Below are positions 18,926 through 27,873 of a stretch of 64,000 nt of DNA, one piece after another. Source of the stretch: Planctomycetota bacterium (GTDB lineage: Bacteria > Planctomycetota > Planctomycetia > Pirellulales > Pirellulaceae); the NCBI GenBank assembly GCA_963204915.1, contig CAUJHS010000074.1:124001-188000 (forward strand). Reading direction: 5' to 3'. The translations under genes and the position numbers were made by a program. The stretch's first letter is position 1; every line of letters starts with the position of its first letter. Below the pieces are notes generated by a model. It was not told where the DNA came from, made no database searches, and saw only the letters and a program-made list of their open reading frames with translations.

Positions 18926-19825
18926 ATGATTCGCGACGACATTCTAGCCTTGTTACGTGTTCCGCCGGAAACGAAAGTCCGGCTGAAGGATTACGACTCC
19001 GGCTGGGCGCAAACCGAGGAAATGAAGGAGTTAGGCAAAGACGTTATCAAAGACCGGGCCCAAGAAATCTTGGCGGAAAACCTGGCCGATCTGGCGGCTG
19101 TGCAAGAGTTGCTCTATGCCGACAATCGTTACGCTGTGCTTATGGTTTTTCAAGCCATGGACGCCGCTGGCAAGGACGGAGCCATCAAACACGTCATGTC
19201 GGGCGTGAACCCCCAGGGATGCCAGGTGTTCAGCTTCAAGAAGCCTTCCGACGAAGAACTCGATCACAACTTCCTGTGGCGTTACATGAAAGCGCTCCCC
19301 GAGCGCGGCCGCATCGGAATTTTTAACCGTTCGTATTACGAAGACGTGCTCGTGGTGAAAGTTCACCCCGAACTCGTCGAGCGGCAGCGGCTTACGGAGG
19401 ACGATCAAGGCAAGAAGTTTTGGAAGCGCCGCTACGAAGACATCAACGCGTTCGAGCGACACCTGGTGCGCAACGGCACGGTCGTGCTCAAGTTCTTTTT
19501 GCACGTATCCAAAGAGGAGCAGCGCCGTCGGTTCCTGGAGCGGTTGGAACGCCCCGAAAAACACTGGAAGTTCTCGACGGCCGATCTTCACGAACGCGGC
19601 TTCTGGAAGGAGTACGTCAAAGCGTACGAAGACGCCCTGAGCGCGACCAGCACCAAATGGGCGCCCTGGTACATCGTTCCTGCCGATCACAAGTGGATCA
19701 CGCGGGCCGTGGTGGCCGATGTCGTCACCTCGGCCATTCGTGGGCTCGATTTGAAATACCCCGAACTGAATGAGGAGCAGGTACAAGCCATCAACGCAGC
19801 GCGCGAGCAGCTAAACCAAGAATAA
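18926..19825 (+). CDS. ppk2: Polyphosphate kinase 2 (PPK2)
   Basis: 299 aa from ATG 18926. PPK2 enzymes transfer phosphate between polyphosphate and nucleotides. Walker A is FQAMDAAGKDGAIKHV (about residues 75-90), followed by VNPQGCQVFSFKKP, the lid-type ERGRIGIFNRSYYEDVLV and KHWKFSTADLHERGFW. The single-domain length and motif spelling suit the class that makes NDP or NTP from NMP or NDP using polyP. Lying directly behind a Ser/Thr kinase and before a glycogen debranching enzyme, it fits a polyphosphate and glycogen energy-storage block. Confidence 0.93.
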   Translation: MIRDDILALLRVPPETKVRLKDYDSGWAQTEEMKELGKDVIKDRAQEILAENLADLAAVQELLYADNRYAVLMVFQAMDAAGKDGAIKHVMSGVNPQGCQVFSFKKPSDEELDHNFLWRYMKALPERGRIGIFNRSYYEDVLVVKVHPELVERQRLTEDDQGKKFWKRRYEDINAFERHLVRNGTVVLKFFLHVSKEEQRRRFLERLERPEKHWKFSTADLHERGFWKEYVKAYEDALSATSTKWAPWYIVPADHKWITRAVVADVVTSAIRGLDLKYPELNEEQVQAINAAREQLNQE

Positions 19826-19885
19826 AACGGTCCTGGAGCGTACGCGGAAGCTTTGTAAATGCTTTGTGAATGACAAGGGAGGGAA

Positions 19886-19950
19886 GGGCCGTCGCTAACG
19901 CTTCCGGCTCGGAGGCTTTTCAACAACGAGCATCCGAGCCGGACGGCCCC
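19886..19950. repeat. Dispersed repeat unit, inverted copy A
   Basis: Contains the reverse of core GAAGCGTNAGCGACGGC next to CCGGCTCGG, and a second arm CCGAGCCGGACGGCCCC. The arms pair GGCCGTC and CCGGCTCGGA with a bulge between, so the RNA could fold. It lies between ppk2 and the STAS-GlgX gene. Confidence 0.6.
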
Positions 19951-20004
19951 AACTTTGACGCGCACCCTACGGTTTGCAACGCGACTCTTCTTAGGCTTTC
20001 CACC

Positions 20005-22428
20005 ATGAACGTCGAAATTCAGTCGAATGGCCAGTCGGCGGTGATTCAACTTGTGGGCAAGCTCGATAGTTCGCTTCCCGCGAAAGACCGCAACCGCGTG
20101 CTGGAGTTGGTTCAGCCTGGCTGCGCGCTAACGATCGATTTTTCGCGCGTCACGTCGGTCACCAGCACGGGACTGCGAATGTTGCTTTTGTTGACTCGTG
20201 AGGTTCACGCCGTCGGCGGCGCGATGGTCGCGAAAAATGCTCCGCAGGAAATGCAGGAAGCGGCGGAGGCGGCGGGATTCCTGGAATTGTACCGCAAGTC
20301 GCCTGCGTCAGTTGGCGCCGTCATTCCGTCTAGCGCGCCAGTACGCGTCGACGCGTATCCGACGCATCATCATGCCGGTTTTGCGTTGCGACCGGGTTTT
20401 CCGATGCCGCTCGGCGCGTCGTTGGTGGGCCGCGGTGTGAACTTCGCCGTGTACTCGCGGCACGCTACGGCCTGCAGCCTGGTTTTATATCGGGCTGGCG
20501 AAGAGCAACCCTACGCCGAGATTCCGTTCTTGCCCGAGTTTCGCGTGGGCGATGTGTACGCCATGATCGTGTTCGATCTCGACCCCGACAGCCTGGAGTA
20601 CGGCTATCGGATGGATGGCCCGCAGGACGCCGCCGCAGGACATCGCTTCGACGCATCGCGCGTGTTGCTCGACCCGATGGCGCACACCGTTCGCGGCCGG
20701 GAAACCTGGGGCGCCAGGCCCTCCGGCAAGCGGACCTACCGCGCGACTCTCACTCCGCAAGACTTTGACTGGCAAGGCGATCAACCGCTGGGATTGCCCC
20801 TGTCGGACCTCGTCATTTACGAAATGCACGTCCGCGGATTCACGCGCAGTCCCTCGTCGGGCGTCAAAGACGCTGGTTGCTTTGCAGGAATGCGCGAGAA
20901 AATTCCGCACCTCAAAGAATTGGGTGTGAACTGCGTCGAACTGATGCCGGTCTTCGAGTTCGACGAAATGGAGTACGACCGGGTCAATCCGCTCACGGGC
21001 GAGCCGATCTTCAACTATTGGGGTTATAGCACGCTCGGATTTTACGCGCCCAAGGCCGGCTTTGCGGCGACGGGGGGCCTTTCGATGCAGGCCGATGAGT
21101 TCAAAACACTCGTCCGCGAACTGCACCGCAACGGCATCGAGGTGATGCTCGACGTCGTGTTCAATCACACGGCCGAAGGCGACGAACGCGGCCCGACGCT
21201 TTCCTTCCGCGGTTTGGATAATCGCACCTACTACATGCTCACGCCGGATGGCGGTTATTTCAATTTCAGCGGTTGCGGGAACACGCTCAATTGCAACCAC
21301 CCCGTGGTGCGCGACTTTGTGCTGAATTGCTTGCGATACTGGGTGGCCGAATACCATATCGATGGATTTCGGTTTGATCTGGCCAGCATTCTCGGCCGCG
21401 ACGCCTCGGGAACGCCCCTGGCGAACCCGCCGTTGCTGGAGTCGCTGGCCATGGATCCCATTTTGGGAAAAACCAAGTTGATTGCCGAAGCGTGGGATGC
21501 CGGCGGTCTGTATCAGGTCGGGCATTTCCCCGCTTATGGTCGCTGGGCGGAATGGAACGGGAAGTATCGCGACAGCGTCCGGAAGTTTCTCAAAGGAGAC
21601 CCCGAGCAAGTCACGGAAATGGCGCAGCGGCTGTCGGGATCGCCCGACATGTATTACGAGCGCGGCCCGAGTGCGTCGATCAATTTTGTCACCTGTCACG
21701 ACGGTTTCACGCTGGCCGACCTCGTGAGCTATAACGACAAACACAACGAAGCCAACGGCGAAGACAATCGCGACGGCGCCAACGACAACCACTCCTGGAA
21801 TTGCGGCGTCGAAGGTCCCACGAACGATCGCAACGTCTTGGCCATGCGACACCGCCAGATCAAGAATGCCTTGGCGATGTTGTTTCTCAGCCAGGGGCCT
21901 CCCATGCTGCTCATGGGCGACGAGTTTGGCCGAACGCAACAAGGCAATAACAACACCTACTGCCACGACAACGAGTTGAACTGGCTCGACTGGAACTTGA
22001 AAAACTCCAACGCCGACCTGTTCCAGTTCTGCCGACGGATGATTGCGTTTCGCCATCGGCATCCGGCGTTACGCAGTGGTAGTTTTGCCGGTATCCCACA
22101 CCAAGCAGGCGATACCTTGGAAATCAGTTGGCACGGAACTCGGGCCTGGCAACCCGATTGGGCGTCCTATAGTCGCACCCTGGCGATGATGGTTCGCCGC
22201 ACCTTGGGCGGCGAGCATGACATTATTTACGCCGCATTCAACATGTATTGGGAGCCGTTGGAGTTCGAATTGCCCAAGCCCGCGATCGGTTCGTGGCGCC
22301 GGTTCGCCGATACGGCCGCAGCGCCGCCCGACGAGATTGTCGAGCCAGGACACGAAGTTCCGTTGGCGAATCAACACGCGATACGCGTGGGCGTCCGGTC
22401 GACGGTGATCCTCACGGCGGCTCCGTAA
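20005..22428 (+). CDS. glgX: STAS domain fused to glycogen debranching enzyme (GlgX-like)
   Basis: 807 aa from ATG 20005; the frame extends to 19870 but that part is the dispersed repeat. Residues 1-95 are a STAS (anti-sigma-factor antagonist) domain, with VTSVTSTGLRML in place of the usual DSSG loop and S54 where SpoIIAA is phosphorylated. A linker follows, then a CBM48 module at about 131-230 and a GH13_11 catalytic barrel from about 268. Nucleophile D458 (FRFDLA), acid/base E495 (IAEAWD) and D566 (TCHDG) are present, as are the GlgX-type MGDEFGRTQQGNNN and YCHDNELNWLDW. It should cleave alpha-1,6 branches of glycogen. The fused regulatory domain is unusual. Confidence 0.93.
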   Translation: MNVEIQSNGQSAVIQLVGKLDSSLPAKDRNRVLELVQPGCALTIDFSRVTSVTSTGLRMLLLLTREVHAVGGAMVAKNAPQEMQEAAEAAGFLELYRKSPASVGAVIPSSAPVRVDAYPTHHHAGFALRPGFPMPLGASLVGRGVNFAVYSRHATACSLVLYRAGEEQPYAEIPFLPEFRVGDVYAMIVFDLDPDSLEYGYRMDGPQDAAAGHRFDASRVLLDPMAHTVRGRETWGARPSGKRTYRATLTPQDFDWQGDQPLGLPLSDLVIYEMHVRGFTRSPSSGVKDAGCFAGMREKIPHLKELGVNCVELMPVFEFDEMEYDRVNPLTGEPIFNYWGYSTLGFYAPKAGFAATGGLSMQADEFKTLVRELHRNGIEVMLDVVFNHTAEGDERGPTLSFRGLDNRTYYMLTPDGGYFNFSGCGNTLNCNHPVVRDFVLNCLRYWVAEYHIDGFRFDLASILGRDASGTPLANPPLLESLAMDPILGKTKLIAEAWDAGGLYQVGHFPAYGRWAEWNGKYRDSVRKFLKGDPEQVTEMAQRLSGSPDMYYERGPSASINFVTCHDGFTLADLVSYNDKHNEANGEDNRDGANDNHSWNCGVEGPTNDRNVLAMRHRQIKNALAMLFLSQGPPMLLMGDEFGRTQQGNNNTYCHDNELNWLDWNLKNSNADLFQFCRRMIAFRHRHPALRSGSFAGIPHQAGDTLEISWHGTRAWQPDWASYSRTLAMMVRRTLGGEHDIIYAAFNMYWEPLEFELPKPAIGSWRRFADTAAAPPDEIVEPGHEVPLANQHAIRVGVRSTVILTAAP

Positions 22429-22472
22429 CGGCGGCGCGCTGTTTCCTCGTTACGCTCGTCAAGGCGTCATTC

Positions 22473-24152
22473 ATGCTGGACTGGATTTTTGAGTTACCGC
22501 AGACCAGTCCGGTCGCCCATGCCCTTGGGTTGATTATGTTCGTGTGCGCCGCCGGCATGGCGGTGGGTAGCATCAAAGTGCGCAACGTCGGCCTGGGCGG
22601 GGCTGGCGTGTTGTTCATGGGGATTTTGATCGCGCAGTTCAGCCAGCCCATTGATGAAGGCCTTTTGAACTTCGTCAAAGAGTTCGGCCTGGTGTTGTTT
22701 GTCTTCACCATCGGCCTGCAGCTGGGGCCAGGATTCTTCGCCTCTCTGCGCGCGGAAGGGCTGAAACTCAATTTACTCACCGCGGCGCTGGTTGTGCTGG
22801 CTGGCGGCCTGGCGCCGCTGCTGGGCTGGCTCGTGAAACTCGACCCGATCGTCGTTCCGGGCCTGTTCGCCGGAGCTTCCACCAATGCGCCGGCCCTTGG
22901 CGCGGCGCAGCAGTCGCTCGCCGCGTTGCCCGGCGTGGACTCGGCGCGGTTGGCGCTGCCTGCGCTGGCGTGTGCGGTTTCCTATACGGGCGCATTCGCT
23001 GGTGTGCTAGGAGTCCTCTTATTGTTGAAGGCCCTTTTTCGTATCGATCCGGTGCAAGAAGCCGAGACATACGCCGCCGAGCAACGCCAAACAAGGAAGC
23101 CCCTCGTGCGACGAAGCATCGTCATCGAGAACTCCGAACTGGCGGGCCTGACGCTCGACGAAGTCTCTCGGCGCGCTGGGGCCGGCGTCGTAATCTCTCG
23201 CATGCGGCGCCGGGGAGAAACGGAGGTTCGCACTGCTCTTCCCAAAGAAAAACTGGCGCTGGGCGACACGGTTCTCGGTGTAGGAGATTCGCAACACCTG
23301 GACCAACTAGAGCGCCTCGCCGGTTGCTCCAGCGACGAAGACTTGATGACGGCTCCCGGCAACATCACCTTTCGCCGTCTTGTGGTCACTAACAAGGAGG
23401 TTCTCGGCAAAACGCCCGCCGAGTTGGACCTGGAAAATACGCTTGGCGTGATGGTCACGCGGATTGTGCGCGGCGATTCCGAAATGACCGCGGTTCCCCA
23501 CCTGCGCCTGCTCTTTGGCGACGTGCTTCACATCGTCGGCGACCAGGAGCAACTGGAGCAGGCGGCCCAGCGGGTCGGAAACTCTCTGCATAAGTTGAAC
23601 GAGACCCAGTTCATCCCTTTGTTCGCCGGCATTCTTCTCGGCGTTCTCGCCGGCTCCCTTCCTCTGGCGATACCGGGAATGTCGCAACCGGTACGCGTAG
23701 GACTGGCCGGAGGCTCCTTGATCGTGGGGCTCCTTCTCGGGCGTCTGGGACATCTTGGCGGCCTGGTGTGGCATATGCCGCTCAGTGCGAACCGCGCCTT
23801 TCGAGAGTTTGGCGTCGCGCTGTTCTTCGCCGCTTTGGGCCTGGCCGCGGGAGATCAATTCTTGGACGCGGCGCTCAGTCCTCGCGGTTTGACCTGGTTG
23901 GTCACGGGCCTGGTGATTACGGTGGCGCCGCTCTTGGCCGTCGGCGTTTGGGCGCGCTATGTGGCGAAAATGAACTTTGTTACCCTGGGAGGGTTGTTGG
24001 CGGGTGGAATGACAAATCCGCCGGCTCTGAGCTTCGTAAACAACCTTTGCCGGTCCGAAGCTCCCACACTTGCCTACGCCACGGTGTACCCTCTCAGCAC
24101 CGTGCTGCGCATTCTCATCGCACAAATCTTGGCGCTAGTGCTTGGAGCGTAG
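22473..24152 (+). CDS. AAE-family exchanger with two RCK_C domains
   Basis: 559 aa from ATG 22473 (the frame is open further upstream but overlaps the glgX 3' end). Two blocks of about five membrane helices (1-190 and 390-559) surround two TrkA-C (RCK_C) domains at about 210-290 and 300-375. The repeated motifs GASTNAPALGAAQ and GGMTNPPALSF are the signature of the aspartate:alanine exchanger family (AspT, YidE, YbjL). The substrate is probably a dicarboxylate or amino acid, but many members are uncharacterised. It follows the glgX fusion by 44 bases. Confidence 0.9.
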   Translation: MLDWIFELPQTSPVAHALGLIMFVCAAGMAVGSIKVRNVGLGGAGVLFMGILIAQFSQPIDEGLLNFVKEFGLVLFVFTIGLQLGPGFFASLRAEGLKLNLLTAALVVLAGGLAPLLGWLVKLDPIVVPGLFAGASTNAPALGAAQQSLAALPGVDSARLALPALACAVSYTGAFAGVLGVLLLLKALFRIDPVQEAETYAAEQRQTRKPLVRRSIVIENSELAGLTLDEVSRRAGAGVVISRMRRRGETEVRTALPKEKLALGDTVLGVGDSQHLDQLERLAGCSSDEDLMTAPGNITFRRLVVTNKEVLGKTPAELDLENTLGVMVTRIVRGDSEMTAVPHLRLLFGDVLHIVGDQEQLEQAAQRVGNSLHKLNETQFIPLFAGILLGVLAGSLPLAIPGMSQPVRVGLAGGSLIVGLLLGRLGHLGGLVWHMPLSANRAFREFGVALFFAALGLAAGDQFLDAALSPRGLTWLVTGLVITVAPLLAVGVWARYVAKMNFVTLGGLLAGGMTNPPALSFVNNLCRSEAPTLAYATVYPLSTVLRILIAQILALVLGA

Positions 24153-24161
24153 GGAGCGGTG

Positions 24162-24215
24162 GCAGACGCTTCCGGTTCGGAGGTCGCCCAACTCTTTAGA
24201 ACCGCAAGCGTTAGC
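24162..24215. repeat. Dispersed repeat unit, inverted copy B
   Basis: Arms GCAGACGCTTCCGGTT and AACCGCAAGCGTTAGC pair imperfectly, and each resembles one half of the window-wide repeat core. It sits in the 129-base gap between convergent genes, so it could act as a bidirectional terminator. Confidence 0.5.
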
Positions 24216-24281
24216 AAAGGCCCGTTCTGTCGCCCATGCCAGTGTTCCTTTCCGCACGCCGCCGCGATGTCCCGCCGCAGT

Positions 24282-26654
24282 TCACGCCGAAGGCGATTCC
24301 GGGGAAGCGTCGCCTTGATTGCCGATCAACAAGGTTTGATCCAAGCCGGCGTTCGTGTTGGAGCCGCCTGAACCGGTCGAGTCGCCTTGACCGCCCCGCG
24401 TTGATCCTGGCGGAGACGGCAGCGCGCCGCCGGAAGTCGAACCTGATCCCAGGCCGGGCAAGTTGCCGGCCATGACGCGCGACCGCTCTTGCCGGACCCA
24501 CCAGGCTTCGGCGTCGTCCAGCGTCCAGCGGAGTCCGGTCATCGCCTGATCGAGCCGCTTGGCCAAGTCGCGCGCCGTTTGCGGGCGACGCGCGGGGCTT
24601 TTTTCCAGGCAAGCGAGCAAAGCGTTTTCCAACTCGGGCGACACCTCGCGCCCCAGGCGTTGCGAGGGAGTCGCCGGCATGCTCGACAAATGATGCTGGC
24701 ACAATTCCACCAACGACGACGCATTGAAAATCGGATGCCCCGTCAGAAGAAAGTAGCCGATCGCTCCCACGGCGTATAAGTCGCTGCGGGCGTCGACCAG
24801 GTCGGGCGTTTGAATCGCCTCGGGCGACATATACAGCGGCGTGCCCGACATGCCGCCCGACTCGCGCGCTTGCCGGGAGTCGTTGAGCGCTTTGACCAGC
24901 CCAAAGTCCAGCACCTTGACTACATCCGACTCGCCGCCGCGACGGTTGAGCATCACGTTCGCGGGTTTGATGTCGCGATGGACCAATCCAAGTGAGTGCG
25001 CCTCGTACAGCGAACCGCAAACCTGCTTCAAGATGTGAATGACGCGCGCTTCGGGTTGTGGGCCAAAACGATCGACCAGGTTTTGCAGGTCGATGCCGTC
25101 TAAATACTCCATGGCGTAATAGAACACGCCCTCGGGAGTGCGGCCGTAGTCGTAAATCGCCACGGTGTTGGGGTGGTTCAATTGGCAGGTGATTTGCACT
25201 TCGCGTTCAAAGCGAGCGATGGAGGCTTCGTTGACTTTGTCCACATCGAGCAGTTTGATCGCCGTGGGGCGGCGCAGCATGGCGTGATGACCTTTGTAAA
25301 CCACGCCCATGGCGCCGGCGCCAATGCGCTCTTCCAGGCGATACTGTCCCAAGTGGCGAGCTTCGATGGCGGCCTTTTGCGCTTCGCGCTGAAGCCGCGC
25401 TACAACAAGCGTGAACACAAAGATCGCCACGGAAGTGAGCGTCAGCAAGCCGAACATCGAGTAGAACGCCCATTGCAAGATCGTCAGCGGGCGATACGCT
25501 TCGAAGTAATTGATTTCGGTGATCAGGCCGAGATCGTACTTGGGCAGCCACTGCCAGGCGCCCACCACGGGCACGCCGCGGTAGTCGTTATAACCTTCCA
25601 GGTCCGCGCCGGATGTCCCGGCAATCGCCGCCGCGGCCGACTTCGTGAGCGGCAGTTCGCTGCGGCGGACTTTCGGCCGATAGCCTTCGTCGATGTTCCC
25701 GCCGGGGTCGCGCACCGAGAGATTGAGAATCGAGCGCGAGTCCTCCACATCGGGCAACAGCCCGAGCAGGATTAATTCGTCATCAAAGCGGCTGTTCGAG
25801 ACCATCAGGCCGGTCTTGTCGATCGCGTAGGTCTCGCCCGATTCGCCGGTTTGTCCCAGTTGCAGAATTCTAGTGAATTCGCGTTCGGGGCGAATGCGCA
25901 GTCCCAGCGCCGCGACGACTTGAAAGTTCGCGTCGCGCACCGGCGCCGCCACGAACATGGTGGGAACGTTCGTGCGAATGCGGCCTTTCTCATCCTTCAA
26001 CATGGCCACGCTGGAAAACGGCGCACTGACGACCACTTGCCCTTCCAGCGCTCGGCCCAGAAAGTCTTCATACTCGGGAAGCGTTTGCCCGCGCAGTTCC
26101 GGGTTCGAGGTTGCGATAATTTGCTGTTTCTTATCGGCCAGAAAAAAGCCGGTAAAGCCATGAGCCGACATCCCGGGCCCCAGCTCTTGCGCCAACTGAG
26201 CATTGAGCGTCTCCCAGCTTTCGGGCGCAACTTCCGGCGCTACGCCGTTGGTTCCGGCGGCTGCCATGGCCGCGGACTGCTCGGCAGCGAGAAGCTTTGT
26301 AGTCAGTTCGCGCGTCTGCTGGTCGTTGGCGAGCGATTCGGCATTCGCTTCTTGGACACGGAGCCAGGTTTCCAGCATCGCGCGTTCGACGTTGAGCAGC
26401 GTTTGCAATTCCGATTGCAAGTTGTCGCGCATCGTTTGCTCAATGGCCGCGCGAATGGTGTAACCGACGATCGCCAAGACCACCACGGCAATAATCGGCC
26501 AAATCCAAAGTTGCTTTTTCAGCAACAAGCTGGTGCGCGAGATAGTGCGTCCGATGGTCGATTGACCAAACGTGAGGTGAGCCTGAGCGGGACTTTGCGC
26601 GGATGACGCGGCGGAGCCCGAACGCCCGAGCCAGCGGCTGAGCCAATGAACCAT
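24282..26654 (-). CDS. Ser/Thr protein kinase with extracytoplasmic Cache sensor
   Basis: 790 aa. A membrane helix at about 50-68, a roughly 320-residue extracytoplasmic region with double-Cache features (FTGFFLADKKQQIIATSNPE, then ETYAIDKTGLMVSNSRFDDE), and a second helix at about 392-418 lead into a cytoplasmic kinase at 437-700. Catalytic residues are complete: K467 (TAIK), D561 in HRDIKPAN, D583 in DFGLVK, MSPEAIQ. After the kinase comes a WTLDDAEAWW motif shared with the other kinase, then a Gly/Ser/Pro-rich tail ending with DQTLLI. It probably senses a small ligand. Divergent from the BASS gene. Confidence 0.94.
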   Translation of the reverse strand: MVHWLSRWLGRSGSAASSAQSPAQAHLTFGQSTIGRTISRTSLLLKKQLWIWPIIAVVVLAIVGYTIRAAIEQTMRDNLQSELQTLLNVERAMLETWLRVQEANAESLANDQQTRELTTKLLAAEQSAAMAAAGTNGVAPEVAPESWETLNAQLAQELGPGMSAHGFTGFFLADKKQQIIATSNPELRGQTLPEYEDFLGRALEGQVVVSAPFSSVAMLKDEKGRIRTNVPTMFVAAPVRDANFQVVAALGLRIRPEREFTRILQLGQTGESGETYAIDKTGLMVSNSRFDDELILLGLLPDVEDSRSILNLSVRDPGGNIDEGYRPKVRRSELPLTKSAAAAIAGTSGADLEGYNDYRGVPVVGAWQWLPKYDLGLITEINYFEAYRPLTILQWAFYSMFGLLTLTSVAIFVFTLVVARLQREAQKAAIEARHLGQYRLEERIGAGAMGVVYKGHHAMLRRPTAIKLLDVDKVNEASIARFEREVQITCQLNHPNTVAIYDYGRTPEGVFYYAMEYLDGIDLQNLVDRFGPQPEARVIHILKQVCGSLYEAHSLGLVHRDIKPANVMLNRRGGESDVVKVLDFGLVKALNDSRQARESGGMSGTPLYMSPEAIQTPDLVDARSDLYAVGAIGYFLLTGHPIFNASSLVELCQHHLSSMPATPSQRLGREVSPELENALLACLEKSPARRPQTARDLAKRLDQAMTGLRWTLDDAEAWWVRQERSRVMAGNLPGLGSGSTSGGALPSPPGSTRGGQGDSTGSGGSNTNAGLDQTLLIGNQGDASPESPSA

Positions 26655-26982
26655 AAGTTGAAATCTCGATACGATGAAGACGCAACGAGTTACTATCGTA
26701 CTTACGAACTTCGTTTAGGGCGATGTTTACGCAATGGGTTCCCCCCATTTTTCACAAACCCCATCGCACAAACCTCCCAACGAAATGGGCGCATTCCAAC
26801 GAAGCGGGGACCTCCGAGCCGGAAGCGTCAACGACGGCGCCTTCAACCTCAAAACCTGACGGCGCCTTTAATTTCAGAAGCTGAAACGCCGAGCGCAGCG
26901 CACGTTCGAGTTTCCGGCGTGTTATCCTAATCAGCCGCCGTCCACAACCGGCGGACCTTCGCCCCCTTGATTTCGCCTACCC
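26655..26982. other. Divergent intergenic region carrying repeat copy C
   Basis: The 328 bases between the divergent Cache kinase and BASS genes must hold promoters for both. At 26814-26841 CCGAGCCGGAAGCGTCAACGACGGCGCC-type sequence gives a clear copy of the dispersed repeat, and GACGGCGCC recurs at 26858-26866. No gene was recognised. Confidence 0.5.
26814..26866 (+). repeat. Dispersed repeat unit, copy C
   Basis: CCGAGCCG followed by GAAGCGTCAACGACGGC, one base off the core consensus GAAGCGTNAGCGACGGC, then a repeated GACGGCGCC. Confidence 0.6.
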
Positions 26983-27873
26983 ATGCTGAAGTCGGTACTT
27001 ACCGTCGCGGTTCCTGCGATTGTTTTCGTGACGATGGTCGTGGTGGGTCTTGGCCTGACCGTGGACGACTTTCGGCGCGTGTGGCGACAGCCGCGCCTTG
27101 TGATTACGGCCATGATCGGTCAAATCGTGCTTTTGCCCGGCGTTGCGTTGGTGCTGGTGCAAATTTTCGAAGTCACCGCGTTCGTTGCTCAAGGCATGTT
27201 GCTTGTGGCGGCGTGTCCGGCCGGAACGATGGCGAATCTTTACGCATATCTGGCGCGGGCGAATGTTGCGCTTGCGGTCACGTTGAATATGTTATCGTGC
27301 ATCGTGGCGGCGGCGACGATGCCGGCGATTTTTGCCGTCTATCGTGAAGTGTTGGGCGCGGCGACTTCGTTTGCGCCGCCAACGAGCAAGATTTTGGCCC
27401 AATTGCTGCTTACGATTGTGGCGCCGGTGCTTGTGGGTATGACCGTGCGAACCTTTCAGCCGGCGTGGGTCGCTCGTTACCAGCTCGTTCTGTTCCGTCT
27501 GAATCTGCTGTTGGTGCTTTTGCTATTGGGGTTGGTCATGGCGGCCGAAGCTGACCGCTTCGCCAGCCATCTTGCAGAGATTGCGGTCATGGCCGCCGCA
27601 ATGACTGGACTTGGTCTCTTGGCGGGGTATACTACGGGCTGGTTGGCGCACGCGGGCGCGACCGACCGATTCACCCTGGCGATGGTGTTCGTCGTGCGCA
27701 ATGTAGGCGTGGCCACGACGATTGCGGTCATTGTCTTTGGTCAGGTCGAGTTCGCCGTGTTCGCGACGGCGTATTTCGTCACCCAAACTTTTCTCCTTCT
27801 CGGGGCAGTTGTGGTTTTTCGTCTCGTGGCGAACCATCAAGAGTCAAATCCCTATGAGCCGGAGTCGACGTGA
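26983..27873 (+). CDS. BASS-family (bile acid:Na+ symporter) transporter
   Basis: 296 aa membrane protein with eight to ten hydrophobic segments. Family landmarks are CPAGTMANLYAYLARANVAL, followed by LAVTLN, which forms the first discontinuous helix, and MVFVVRNVGVATTIAV in the second half. Bacterial BASS proteins move organic acids such as bile acids, pyruvate or pantoate with Na+. Its stop overlaps the start of the histidine kinase gene (GTGA), so the two-component system may regulate or respond to the transported compound. Confidence 0.9.
   Translation: MLKSVLTVAVPAIVFVTMVVVGLGLTVDDFRRVWRQPRLVITAMIGQIVLLPGVALVLVQIFEVTAFVAQGMLLVAACPAGTMANLYAYLARANVALAVTLNMLSCIVAAATMPAIFAVYREVLGAATSFAPPTSKILAQLLLTIVAPVLVGMTVRTFQPAWVARYQLVLFRLNLLLVLLLLGLVMAAEADRFASHLAEIAVMAAAMTGLGLLAGYTTGWLAHAGATDRFTLAMVFVVRNVGVATTIAVIVFGQVEFAVFATAYFVTQTFLLLGAVVVFRLVANHQESNPYEPEST

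Noticed and set aside
20485..22062. Long minus-strand open frame of 525 codons
   Set aside because: It lies entirely opposite the STAS-GlgX gene, and its His/Val/Arg-rich product has no family features, as expected of an antisense shadow in GC-rich coding DNA.
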